64,000 bases of DNA from contig NZ_CP033043.1 in the NCBI RefSeq assembly GCF_003667825.1, forward strand, positions 1,427,001 through 1,491,000. Reading direction: 5' to 3'. This stretch comes from Metabacillus litoralis. GTDB lineage: Bacteria > Bacillota > Bacilli > Bacillales > Bacillaceae. The first letter of the stretch is position 1. Every line of letters starts with the position of its first letter. Shown here piece by piece: positions 18,566 to 27,330 of this stretch. The position numbers and the translations under genes are program-made. A model generated the notes under the pieces. The model was not told the origin of the DNA and did not search any database. It was given only the letters and a program-made list of their open reading frames with translations.

Positions 18566-19140
18566 ACTTTTCTCCATCATTTATAATTTGGATGTATCCG
18601 AACATCAGTATATAATTTTTCATCGGTTCTAATGGGTCTCCAAAGAATACATAGCTATTGAATTTACTACCTTTCTAATATATTTTTCAATTTAGCACAG
18701 ACGTTGTTTGCTTCTATAATTAAAATCGACCAATAGTTGGTATTTGTTTAGTGACTTATTACTATTATAGATTGTTAATTTATCCCACAAAAAATTGTTT
18801 TTGAGATTAATAGTTTAATATTCTATCCAACGACTGATTGGATGTCGTCTTATTTTTAAGAATGCTTCCCCATTCAAGTCTAGATTGGACTCCTAATCAG
18901 CCCCGCAAAAACTGATTCAAGCAACTTATCTAACAATATACAGAATGCTAGAAATACTTTGCGGGCTATTGAGAAGATTCAGATAAGCAGAATAACAAAA
19001 GAATGGAATTTAGCTTTTAACAATAGGTAAACGTAAACTTCTTTTCAACTTGGTCATTTCACCGAGATTGCAGATGGCAAAAACTTCAGAAAAATAATGG
19101 AACATCTGATCATTTTTAGAGCAAGTTGCTATTAACATAT
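18566..19140. other. Intergenic region between helicase modules
   Basis: About 575 bases, AT-rich. A plus-strand stretch near 18930-19030 (reading LRAIEKIQISRITKEWNLAF) looks like the end of a lost gene, but it has no start. It should contain the promoter for 18565. Confidence 0.4.
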
Positions 19141-19329
19141 TTAATTTTCGGCTATATCCCTACCTGTATATCGATAGTCTAGCAGCAATTCTGCAAATTG
19201 AGTTAATACAGTCAGCGCCCAACTATTATCTTTTCCTTCTTGGTATTCCTTGTGTTCTCTTGTAAGAGTATCATGGTATTTTGTGTTCGTTGCTTTAAAT
19301 GGTTTATAATCTATCATGTTTACGTCCAC
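19141..19329 (-). CDS. 62-residue protein of the RelE-helicase module
   Basis: Begins MDVNMIDYKPFKATNTKYHD and ends LLDYRYTGRDIAEN; mixed charge, probably helical. Its start overlaps the end of the coiled-coil gene by 10 bases, so it is translationally coupled to it. No family recognised. It is the last gene of the minus-strand run 22814-19141 and no other product is encoded before the next spacer. A small partner, adaptor or antitoxin are all possible; nothing in the sequence decides. Confidence 0.5.
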   Translation of the reverse strand: MDVNMIDYKPFKATNTKYHDTLTREHKEYQEGKDNSWALTVLTQFAELLLDYRYTGRDIAEN

Positions 19330-20012
19330 GGCAGGTCAGCATCAGTTATTTCTACCGGCTTTCCCTTATTCTCCAATAAATGTGTTCTGATGATTTCTAA
19401 TTCATTTTCTAGGATCGAGATCCGTTCTTCATAGTCTTCTTCCATCTTTTTCATTTTCCCTGTCAGATTACTAACAAGTTTCCTAAGTCGTAACAGCTCC
19501 TCACTGTTTTGCGGGGCGGCCATTTGAGGTTGTCCGGCAAACCTAGTTTGGTTTTCGATTTTTTGTAATAGTGCAAGCATTTGATCTTGATTCTTGTCTT
19601 CTTGGTCCTGTTCGCCTTTTGAATTGCTGACCTCCGATGTAACTGTATTCAGCATCCGCTTGAGTTTGCCATCAATTTTTGTAAGATTGTCCTTGCTGCT
19701 ATCAGCAATCTGCTTTTGAATCGGTTCTAGATGGTCAGATAATTGTTTACTAACAACGGATTGGATTACTTCAAGAATTTGAAATTCATTATAGGATTTG
19801 ATTTCTTTTAATCGTTCCACTGCCTCATTTGATAAATTCGTCATATCCTTTGCTGGAACTTTTTCATCAATATACAAAAGCGTTTCACGGAATTCTTCTA
19901 TGACGGTAGTAAAATTAGATATAACTTTGTCCATTTCTTTTGTTTGTTTTGATGCTTCCGTAAATTTTTCTATTAACTGATTCATTGTCTTGTCGGTGGA
20001 TGCTGCTGCCAT
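19320..20012 (-). CDS. Coiled-coil protein of the RelE-helicase module
   Basis: The likely start is ATG 20012 (AAGGAG nine bases upstream), giving 230 residues beginning MAAASTDKTMNQLIEKFTEA. Almost the whole chain reads as amphipathic helix: a helical bundle to about residue 135, a charged linker (SKGEQDQEDKNQDQ), a second helix with a proline/glutamine break (AGQPQMAAPQNSEEL) and a final leucine-rich coiled coil (RISILENELEIIRTHL). It ends with an acidic tail ITDADLPWT. No enzyme motifs. The helicase is about 240 bases upstream and the 62-residue gene overlaps its stop. A multimerising sensor or scaffold role is a reasonable guess, not shown. Confidence 0.55.
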   Translation of the reverse strand: MAAASTDKTMNQLIEKFTEASKQTKEMDKVISNFTTVIEEFRETLLYIDEKVPAKDMTNLSNEAVERLKEIKSYNEFQILEVIQSVVSKQLSDHLEPIQKQIADSSKDNLTKIDGKLKRMLNTVTSEVSNSKGEQDQEDKNQDQMLALLQKIENQTRFAGQPQMAAPQNSEELLRLRKLVSNLTGKMKKMEEDYEERISILENELEIIRTHLLENKGKPVEITDADLPWT

Positions 20013-20252
20013 TGAATTTGTCTCCTTTTTGCATTTAACTTTTATTAAAATCTTTTTTGTTTTCTGTGTCGTACCGGAAATTACCAATTTCATTTCGGAC
20101 TAAATGGTATTTTATTAAGCAGACCATTACTATTTTGAGCTCTCATATTTTAAGCCTCATTAAATATAACTAAATCTGTTGTACGGATCTCTTTCAATCT
20201 GTTTTATAAATTGAGATTTGCTTTCACTGTAAAAACTTTCTGCTTTTTCACT

Positions 20253-22814
20253 TTATTTTACCTTTAACAATCCCTTTGCCTTGTTGGATTGGCGGACAAG
20301 GGTGCTGTACTGATGTTTAAATGGTTCGATTTCATTCGTAATATACCTAGATGTAATTTCATCATCATTTATGCTGCTTAACACACGCAAAGGGTTCGTT
20401 TTCAGACGTTCCATCTCTTTGTTTAGATTAAAGCTGTCTGAAAAGCCCGATAAAAGTATGGCTTTTAGCAAGGCTTCGGCGTTTGTGCTCTTTCGTAAAT
20501 ACTCCACTGCCTCTCCATACTCTTTTAACTCTAGCAACTTCACACCACATTGATTGCTGTTTTTTGTTAATTGATATTCGTTCTTGATTTCACAGCGTTT
20601 AATACCGATTTCTGCTGACTCCGTCAAGGACGGATCACCGATGACGGTCAAACTCTTAAAGGCAGCAATGGCCTGTTTAAATAATTGATGATTTTCTAAG
20701 TCCCTTGCCTCCTCTAACAATTGCTCGTAAGAAGATCGCTCTTGGAGTCCCAGTTGTTCTACATCAAATTTTGCAATGATATCTACATGTTCGAGGAGCC
20801 ACTCTCTTGTGTCGTCCGTCACATCATCTTCGACCATGCCAAGAATATCTCTTGCCCGGGTGATCGCAACATACGCAACATTAAAATAATAGCGATATAT
20901 TTCTGAATTCAGCTTGGAACCGCCGAATATTTCCGCCCACTGCTCTTTAAAATCAGAAAATACGTTATAAGTAATAATGTATCTCTTTTCAATCCCTTTG
21001 ATTTCAGATACAGTCAATACTCTTGGCTCTAAATCCGGGAATCTAGCAACGATTTGTTCTTTTGATTTATTATTTGAAACAACAATGGACAGGTAGCTTT
21101 TATCTTTTGCGTATTCCCATAAGTCATTTTGGTTTCCTAAGAAGAGGTATGGCTTTCTTGTTCCTCCTCCTCGCTTTGGAACTTCCGTATATTCAAAGTC
21201 AAGATTGCTTGCAATCGACTCTCTTCGCAGACTAGCTATTTCATTAGCAAAACGGACAATGTCTTTGCTTGAACGATAGTTCTTTTTTAGGATACCTTTT
21301 TCAAAATTATCAATTCCCCCGAGAAACCGAAAGATGCTCTCAATTCTACCAGCATTAAAAAAGGTCGGATTAATCGTTTGATGAAAATCGCCGCAGACGA
21401 ATACATTCTTTTTGTCCTTTAGAAGATTGCATAAATAATAGACTTGTAATTCGGTTAAGTCCTGGATCTCATCAATAATCATATAATCATAGGATGGTGT
21501 GCAATGCTGCAATGCAATTCGTACTAACTGTCCTTCTTCACTTAGTCCATCCTTACTGATCGATTTCACATATCGATCATACTTTTTATTAAGGTTGATG
21601 ATTTTCTCGCGCTCATCTTTTGAAAAAAGACTGTAGCTTTCATTTAGTTTGTAATACTCATCATATGACAGTACTTTTTTAGCTGAAATTTCATCATTAT
21701 AGGCATTAATCATCTCTTTTCTAAATGATGCAGCCCCTGAAAACTTGCTGTCTATAAACGTACAAATTACATTAAGATTTTCAGCCATCCGAAATTTGCT
21801 TTTCCGTGTATTGAATTGAATGTGATTTTTTTCAGCTAAAGCACGAAGAATTTCTTTTTCAAACTTGTTCACTGGCAGTTCCATTTCATATTGCCAGTTT
21901 GCTCCAATCATTCCTTGGAGAATTCCTCTCCTTTCCTTCCAGAGAGCGACCGGATCAAATGAGTGAATTCCAGGCTGGGTTTCATACCACTCTTTAAAGC
22001 TTTCAAAAGAAATAATTCTTTTATTCTCGTCCGAATTCATCTCAATATACTCTTCTACCGTGTAAAACTCGGTCTTATTTGCAATTTGATCTCGATCCAT
22101 ATCAAATAATTCTACGGCTATTTTTTGAAAGAGACGCTCGGTCTTATCTTTTAAGTTTTTAGAAAAAGTAAAATAGGATAGTTTCATATCAGCATCTTGG
22201 CGAGACTGCAAGTATTGAATCATTTTATAGACTCCAATCGTTGTTTTGCCGCTCCCCGCTGATCCAAATATAAATTCTCCTTTGTCTTTTAGGCGGACAA
22301 ATTCGTACTGATCATCACTCAAATAATAAAGGTGGTCATCTTCTCCAAATATGCTGCTGAGCCGTTCCAAATCGATAATAATCGGGATCGAGTTTTCCAG
22401 AGACAAATCAACTAACGTCTCATGTTTGTCTTTATCTATGGTGGCAATCGTTTCGTTAATCGAATACTCTTGTAATCCTAGGGAGGCAAAATCTCGATCT
22501 CTGGCCTTTCTTATTTGTGTATCATGATCACAGTACTCCAAAAGGATCAAAGAATCTTTGTATTCTTCGCGAATAGTCGGGTAAAAGTTCCGACCATATG
22601 TAAATAAAACTCGATCGCCGGTTCCAACTTTAAATTTGTATATCGTCTGCTCAATTGATTCTACTTTTTTCAATCCGAATCCATTCGGAACCGCTTTAAT
22701 ATTATGATGGTTTTTCTCTAATTCTTTCATTAATAGTGAAACACGATTGTGCACATAGTCTGCTTTCTCTTTTGGTACTGATTTATAAAACTTGTCAAGT
22801 GCAAGTACTTTCAT
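20253..22814 (-). CDS. UvrD-like helicase with RelE/ParE-like N-terminal domain
   Basis: ATG 22814 follows GGGGGTTTATCAG; I reject the longer frame to 23039, which would translate a likely terminator. The 853-residue protein opens with about 95 residues that read like a RelE/ParE-fold toxin: MKVLALDKFYKSVPKEKADY, then IEQTIYKFKVGTGDRVLFTY, the strand pattern (IYKFKVG..RVLF) typical of that fold. SF1A motifs follow: Walker A GSAGSGKTTIGVYK near 188, DYMIIDEIQDLTEL near 447, GDFHQTINP, KKNYRSSKDIV, VSEIKGIEKRY and VAYVAITRARDIL near 650. Residues ~690-800 look like helical repeats (NHQLFKQAIAAFKSL, LKEYGEAVEYLRKS), TPR-like. Helicases with a RelE-like head are known but little studied. It leads the operon with the coiled-coil and 62-residue genes. 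Confidence 0.75.
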   Translation of the reverse strand: MKVLALDKFYKSVPKEKADYVHNRVSLLMKELEKNHHNIKAVPNGFGLKKVESIEQTIYKFKVGTGDRVLFTYGRNFYPTIREEYKDSLILLEYCDHDTQIRKARDRDFASLGLQEYSINETIATIDKDKHETLVDLSLENSIPIIIDLERLSSIFGEDDHLYYLSDDQYEFVRLKDKGEFIFGSAGSGKTTIGVYKMIQYLQSRQDADMKLSYFTFSKNLKDKTERLFQKIAVELFDMDRDQIANKTEFYTVEEYIEMNSDENKRIISFESFKEWYETQPGIHSFDPVALWKERRGILQGMIGANWQYEMELPVNKFEKEILRALAEKNHIQFNTRKSKFRMAENLNVICTFIDSKFSGAASFRKEMINAYNDEISAKKVLSYDEYYKLNESYSLFSKDEREKIINLNKKYDRYVKSISKDGLSEEGQLVRIALQHCTPSYDYMIIDEIQDLTELQVYYLCNLLKDKKNVFVCGDFHQTINPTFFNAGRIESIFRFLGGIDNFEKGILKKNYRSSKDIVRFANEIASLRRESIASNLDFEYTEVPKRGGGTRKPYLFLGNQNDLWEYAKDKSYLSIVVSNNKSKEQIVARFPDLEPRVLTVSEIKGIEKRYIITYNVFSDFKEQWAEIFGGSKLNSEIYRYYFNVAYVAITRARDILGMVEDDVTDDTREWLLEHVDIIAKFDVEQLGLQERSSYEQLLEEARDLENHQLFKQAIAAFKSLTVIGDPSLTESAEIGIKRCEIKNEYQLTKNSNQCGVKLLELKEYGEAVEYLRKSTNAEALLKAILLSGFSDSFNLNKEMERLKTNPLRVLSSINDDEITSRYITNEIEPFKHQYSTLVRQSNKAKGLLKVK

Positions 22815-23012
22815 CTGATAAACCCCCGAATAGTATCTCAGTTTGCTAGGCAAGATATTTTTCCATCCTAAATCTTTATCACCATCTAAGATGAAATAAT
22901 GATTAATACCTATATCTATTTTACTATATATAAACCAAAGTTTCCCTATAAAATCACATAAAAAAGTGGAGTTCCCTTCCTTTAGCTGAGAGATTTTATT
23001 TACTATTATTGC

Positions 23013-23046
23013 AAAAAGGGTGTACCAAATTTGGTACACCCTTTTT
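23013..23046. terminator. Perfect 34-bp palindrome, probably a bidirectional terminator
   Basis: The arms are AAAAAGGGTGTACC and its exact complement around AAATTT, so both strands end in a T-run after a GC-containing stem. It lies about 200 bases upstream of the RelE-helicase start and downstream of no obvious minus-strand gene. It could instead be an operator for that module. Confidence 0.5.
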
Positions 23047-23474
23047 CTTGCTTCTATCAGGATAATATGTATTTTTTGAATTTTGGTTGTTTAGTTGTAC
23101 AGCTCAGCGAAGACAGAGTATCTGTCACTTTGACGAATTTGACATGATCTCCAAAACTAGTTATAAATTTATCAACTTTCAAAATTTACAATATATGGAT
23201 ATCATTTACACAATTAACTATTACATGCATAAAGCCAAGATTAGATGTAAGGTAAGGGTGTAGAAACTTCGCAAAAGAAAAAGTGCATCCCCCAGTCATA
23301 TAAAGTTCGGAGTGTTCAGGAACCCTTGTTAAAAACCTATTCATAATTACTTATAATCTTATCAAATACAAGATTTAGGAGGTAATAGACGTTTTTTAAA
23401 AATTTCTTATAGAAATTAAATATTAGATGTCTCTGATCATGTTAATGTGATAACATGATCAGTTAATTAATTTT
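23047..23474. other. Intergenic region, nothing identified
   Basis: About 430 AT-rich bases between the divergent RelE-helicase operon and the plus-strand 111-residue gene. A short inverted repeat (TGATCATGTTAATGTGATAACATGATCA, about 23435-23462 with internal mismatches) lies just before the latter and may be an operator. Confidence 0.35.
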
Positions 23475-23810
23475 TTGGAGGGATTAATATTTCTTATAAA
23501 AAAACTACAATTAGTTGATATATCACTCGAAATTACCTTTGATCTTGTTGAGAATGTTGCTACTAAGTTAATTAAAGATTCTATAGGTAAAGATCTACCA
23601 ATAAGGGTAGAAGCTGATGATGATAAGGATGAATTACTTATTAGAGTTCATATTGATGATAGATCTCTTTCTGATGATGAGTTTCAGACTTTAGACGCTA
23701 TTGGTTTTGCAGACGATCAGCCATACAGAAGTGCTGATCGTGTAATTAAAAAAATATTAGGTCATAATGAATACAGGATTTTACCATTTTTAGGGAAAGC
23801 GATGAGTTAG
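23475..23810 (+). CDS. Hypothetical acidic protein, start uncertain
   Basis: An open frame of about 105-111 residues with a coherent, acidic product (ISLEITFDLVENVATKLIKD, IRVEADDDKDELLIRVHIDD, FADDQPYRSADRVIKKIL). The only TTG that opens the frame (23475) has its ribosome-like GGAGGGA inside the codons after it, and no ATG/GTG/TTG follows at the proper distance; a start codon may have been lost (ATA or TTA lie there). It therefore may be a gene with a mutated start. No family recognised. The terminator at 23904-23961 lies downstream. Confidence 0.4.
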   Translation: MEGLIFLIKKLQLVDISLEITFDLVENVATKLIKDSIGKDLPIRVEADDDKDELLIRVHIDDRSLSDDEFQTLDAIGFADDQPYRSADRVIKKILGHNEYRILPFLGKAMS

Positions 23811-23903
23811 GTACTTACTTTGTTGTGGAAATGCCTTATCCAGAGTACAGAGCAAGCCTTTAAGCGTTTTGCAAGGAAGGTAGTGCTGTCACCCGCCCAA
23901 CAC

Positions 23904-23961
23904 CAAAAAAAAGGTTCCTGACGCCCAATACATTTCAGAGCTGGATATCAGGAACCTTTTT
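23904..23961. terminator. Rho-independent terminator
   Basis: Stem AAAGGTTCCTGA/TCAGGAACCTTT with a 26-nt loop, flanked by A-run on the left and T-run on the right, so it can work both ways. It ends the 23475-23810 transcript and the minus-strand remnants from the right. Confidence 0.75.
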
Positions 23962-24216
23962 GAAATAACACCGCGACTTTAATGACTGACTATTATTAAG
24001 CATAACCAAAAAACATTGACTATCAGTTTTAATTCGACATCACTGTAGGTAATTGGTACATATTAAGTTAACACTTTTTTGGTTACCCGGGATATTCAGT
24101 ATGGTGATTTTGCTAAACAGACCATAAGGCAGTTATGAGGGGTTTGAGGTAGAAAGAACTGAAAAACAGGACCACAAAACGTTGTGCCCCCTCGTCCCAT
24201 TTAGATTCTTATATCT

Positions 24217-24483
24217 TTATGTATTTCTTTTTTCTGTAATCACTTTCACAACATCCAATTGATAGTTATAAAAATATCCATTACCTTCTGTAACTATTTT
24301 CAACATCTCAGTGAGATCAACAAGCAGGTTTGGTTGTTCCCTAACAATATTCACTGCTTTAATAGCATAATCCTTATTCTTGGATTTCTTCCTAGAGTTA
24401 TAGGTCCCTCGGGGAATATTCTTTACTAATCCTTCTTCACATAAACCAAGAAAAGAATTTTTAGGACATCCTTTCTTTTGACC
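24217..24483 (-). pseudogene. Remnant of a DUF6979-like protein
   Basis: A minus-strand frame without a start codon encodes about 88 residues: GCPKNSFLGLCEEGLVKNIP, then GTYNSRKKSKNKDYAIKAVN, and near the end YNYQLDVVKVITEKRNT before TAA at 24217. The GCPK.[ST]FLGLCEEGLVK motif is one I associate with the DUF6979 family, whose members are about 130-150 residues, so the N-terminal third is missing or out of frame. A stop lies directly upstream in this frame. Function of the family is unknown to me. Confidence 0.55.
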
Positions 24484-24508
24484 CTATACTTTTAAACCCT
24501 ATTTGTAG

Positions 24509-24786
24509 TCATTCGTTATCCGAACATAGATAATCATAAATTTTGTTAATCGCTTGTTTTTTAGCTACTTTTCCGAAATCCATGAAAGCAACTTGTATAC
24601 TTCTATTGTGGTCTTTATAAACCTCGTAAACAGGTCACCGCTTCTTTCATATCATTTATCCTTCACATCAAACACTTTACTCTTAGCAATCTCAACGATA
24701 TTTCCTAATTCTGTTTTAACACGTAAGTACGGGCCATTACCTATAATAATCGTTTTAATAACAGCTTTAGCTACAGGATACTTCAC
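24509..24786 (-). pseudogene. Small decayed gene with stop and frameshift
   Basis: From GTG 24786 the frame reads KYPVAKAVIKTIIIGNGPYL and LRVKTELGNIVEIAKSKVFD, then stops at TGA. After about 60 disturbed bases another frame gives IQVAFMDFGKVAKKQAINKI and YDYLCSDNE to a stop at 24509. The pieces fit a single protein of about 95 residues with at least one indel. I do not recognise it. Its neighbour at 24217-24483 is also a remnant, so this 0.6 kb is a small gene graveyard between two modules. Confidence 0.45.
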
Positions 24787-24932
24787 TTAACTAATTGAAA
24801 GACCACTATATTTAATCACTTTCACGTTATTACACGCCATTTAAACATTTACTCTACTTCATAATTCGATTCAACTATACATAATGTGGGACGTGGGATT
24901 GGCATCCCGAATGAGGCAACAATCCCACGTCT

Positions 24933-25316
24933 CTACAGCTTTATCTGGTCAATGATATTCTCTAAGAACTCGTTAAAAGAATTAAATAACAGTTCCTTAT
25001 CCCATTCTCCCGCACCATGAACGGCAGTGTATACCTTGCCATTTTTAATGAAAATAGGATCTCCTTCTCTTGTAGCAACTACGTAGAATTCTTCAGGCAT
25101 TCTATATTCTTGTTGTAGTGCTGGTAAGGAATCAGCAGAATATAACTTAATTGATGTTAGGTCTGCCATCCTTAGTTCTACATCAACTGGATTAGCATAA
25201 TTGTAAAACTCACGTACTGGTTCTGGAAGGCTCTTACTAGTTGATTCCTCTAATTGCCCAAATTCATTTCGTTCATCTTGCTGTTTTGCTTTTTCAACGA
25301 ACTTTTTGTAAAGCAA
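24933..25316 (-). CDS. SUKH/SMI1-KNR4-type immunity protein
   Basis: TTG 25316 sits eight bases after GGAGGTG (an alternative GTG at 25325 overlaps that site), giving 127 residues. The chain follows the SUKH fold: LPEPVREFYNYANPVDVELR, then YVVATREGDPIFIKNGKVY and the closing helix FNSFNEFLENIIDQIKL. SUKH proteins are typically immunity partners of secreted or polymorphic nuclease toxins. It begins 15 bases downstream of the GHH nuclease gene on the same strand, the usual toxin-immunity order. It therefore likely protects the host from that nuclease; this is inference from fold and position. Confidence 0.75.
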   Translation of the reverse strand: MLYKKFVEKAKQQDERNEFGQLEESTSKSLPEPVREFYNYANPVDVELRMADLTSIKLYSADSLPALQQEYRMPEEFYVVATREGDPIFIKNGKVYTAVHGAGEWDKELLFNSFNEFLENIIDQIKL

Positions 25317-25331
25317 TTTCCTCACCTCCTA

Positions 25332-26459
25332 TCAATAAATTGGTCTTACTTTATTTATGGTAAAGTGCCTAATCTCATCTAGTAGCTTTTCGAACAATTT
25401 ATTCTTAATGAAGTGGTAAAAAATCATTAGGATACCGATGCTAAGCGATGCTATTAGACCAGCATAGCCTCCCCATATGCCTTGGGCGACTATCGAGATA
25501 AAGAGAACCCCTAGTGAATATCCGAGTGTTTTACCAGCCTGTTTGAGAGCGAAGGAAGTTGTATGTCCCTTCCACTTTAGCTTTATAAAAACATACGCAC
25601 TAAACACAATAGATGAAACCGCACCAGCAACAGCCATATTACACATTTTTAATAGGTTCTCTGTTAATGCGAAGCCTAGTCTTTCAGAAGCGGTTTGAGC
25701 TAGTGCAGTAGTTGCTGCTTCTCCTATACCACGGACAATACCATGATTGACTACCGCAAGTGCCGAGGATTCTGCACCTGTTTTGAGCCCAACTATTCCT
25801 GCTTCCAATAATGATTTGGTGGAAACACCCTGCTTAGCAAGAGTAACAATAGCTCCAATGGTAAAGCCTACTCCTAAGCCAATAGCAGCTGCTAAGCCGA
25901 TTCCAGTTAATTCGTTTTTCAATACGCGTTGATTATTAACATCCTCAAGACGGGCATTTCGATCAACAAGTTCACCTTCCGTTGGATTTCTAAAATCTCC
26001 CCCGTGCTCTGCTAAATGCTCCTGCTTGCTTTTTACGAAATTAATGTTGTCTGGATTGGCTTGCTCACCTGGATGATCCTTAACCGAATTAATATGATGT
26101 CCCTCGGCACCTCGAGCTTTTCCCGTATCAATAATCTCCTGCCTCTGTCCTTCACTCCAGCCAGCAGTGCCTTTTCCGCCCATTTTGATCTCTGCCTGCT
26201 CATATTTCCAGGCGATGGAGACCCCTTCATTTCTAAGGGATGTATCTCCATGCGACAATGAACTTACTTTAGCTTGTAACTCCTGTCGTCTCTCATTTAA
26301 AGTCGTAAAAATCTGATCAAATTGTTCATTGTAGGCATTTGTTGTATTGATAGTCCCGAATGTATTTGTGCTATGGATTGGCATAGCAATAATGTTCGCA
26401 TTTGAAAATGAAGTGGAGAGACCCGCTGGACGTGTTATAGACCTTCTTTTACTAAACAT
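25332..26459 (-). CDS. GHH/HNH-type nuclease with C-terminal membrane region
   Basis: A 375-residue protein with an AGGAGG site. Residues 115-165 contain GAEGHHINSVKDHPGEQANP followed by NINFVKSKQEHLAEHGGDF, matching the GHH-type HNH/endonuclease-VII toxin fold (H121, H122, N140 and H148 are candidates for metal and catalysis). The first 100 residues are polar with a coiled segment. Residues ~185-340 are hydrophobic and glycine/alanine-rich, with about four to six membrane-type helices (LAAAIGLGVGFTIGAIVTLA, GYAGLIASLSIGILMIFYHF). Nuclease toxins usually carry the nuclease at the C-terminus; here it precedes a membrane tail, and there is no LXG or other export domain. So it probably acts inside the cell at the membrane, controlled by the GTPase upstream. 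Confidence 0.75.
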   Translation of the reverse strand: MFSKRRSITRPAGLSTSFSNANIIAMPIHSTNTFGTINTTNAYNEQFDQIFTTLNERRQELQAKVSSLSHGDTSLRNEGVSIAWKYEQAEIKMGGKGTAGWSEGQRQEIIDTGKARGAEGHHINSVKDHPGEQANPDNINFVKSKQEHLAEHGGDFRNPTEGELVDRNARLEDVNNQRVLKNELTGIGLAAAIGLGVGFTIGAIVTLAKQGVSTKSLLEAGIVGLKTGAESSALAVVNHGIVRGIGEAATTALAQTASERLGFALTENLLKMCNMAVAGAVSSIVFSAYVFIKLKWKGHTTSFALKQAGKTLGYSLGVLFISIVAQGIWGGYAGLIASLSIGILMIFYHFIKNKLFEKLLDEIRHFTINKVRPIY

Positions 26460-26471
26460 GAGAACCTCCTG

Positions 26472-27317
26472 TTATTTGACTTTTTCCATTTCAATTGCTA
26501 ACTCGGTTAACTTATATTTCCCTTCTTCATTAAGCTGACCGAAAATGTACGAATAGATATGGTTGTAATAAATTAATGTCTCGTTAACTAATTGACTTGA
26601 ATCATAGGAGAACAATCTATTTCCAATAAGTCGCTTTAACTCCAGCATGCTATTTTTGTATTTATCTTCATTATTCTTGAACTCGTTATAAACATATTGG
26701 AAATCACTTACGGCCTTCTTGTTATAGGATTTAACTTTTAATTGTTCGAACTCAGTCAGCTTGGCACTAATTACATTCGGGTACTCTTGTGTTAGTTCTT
26801 GATAAAGACTTCCTTCATCCTTATCAAGAATATCTTCATTAATTTGTTCCTCCGCCACTTTTACTTTTTCAAGTATCGTATTGAATTGTGTTTGGTCCTG
26901 ACATTTAACAAGTTCATACTTGTATTCAGTAAGCTGGCGCAAAAATTCCGTTTGTTCTTTTTTGGCTTCTTCAAAATTACGACTTGATTGCACTTCTTCT
27001 ACTTGAAGGATTTCATTACGAAGGTCGTCCACTTCACTTTGGCAAGCCTGTATCATCCCAAGAACGTCCTGGCTCAGCTCCGCATTTTCACTAAAAAACA
27101 GAATAGAAGAAGATGCCTGATCTAAAAATACTTTTCTAGTTGGGATGTCAATATTCCACTTTGCAATTTTCATGCTAAATTCAAAAAAAGCTTGAAATAC
27201 ATCACGATCACTTATATTTTTATTGAACAGATTCTTTATAATCAAGTTGGCTTGCCAAACATCATTTTTATCGAAGTATTCCTGAAATAAGGCTAGTTGA
27301 TCTGTAGTAGTTAACAT
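26472..27317 (-). CDS. Helical accessory protein of the dynamin-GTPase operon
   Basis: A 281-residue soluble protein with GGAGGGG upstream. It is almost entirely helical: N-terminal repeats like those of small helical-repeat proteins (DQLALFQEYFDKNDVWQANL, FQAFFEFSMKIAKWNIDIP), a central coiled coil (ARNFEEAKKEQTEFLRQL region) and a C-terminal helical bundle. No enzymatic motif and no family recognised. It starts 13 bases after the GTPase gene and ends 12 bases before the nuclease gene, so all four genes form a single tight transcript. It could link the GTPase to the nuclease, a guess from position. Confidence 0.55.
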   Translation of the reverse strand: MLTTTDQLALFQEYFDKNDVWQANLIIKNLFNKNISDRDVFQAFFEFSMKIAKWNIDIPTRKVFLDQASSSILFFSENAELSQDVLGMIQACQSEVDDLRNEILQVEEVQSSRNFEEAKKEQTEFLRQLTEYKYELVKCQDQTQFNTILEKVKVAEEQINEDILDKDEGSLYQELTQEYPNVISAKLTEFEQLKVKSYNKKAVSDFQYVYNEFKNNEDKYKNSMLELKRLIGNRLFSYDSSQLVNETLIYYNHIYSYIFGQLNEEGKYKLTELAIEMEKVK

Positions 27318-27330
27318 TTTATCCCCTCCA

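Noticed and set aside
19141..22814. Gabija-like system
   Set aside because: A UvrD-like helicase is present but there is no OLD-family (GajA) nuclease beside it.
22815..23039. N-terminal extension of the RelE-helicase
   Set aside because: It would translate the perfect palindrome and has no ribosome site; ATG 22814 is well placed.
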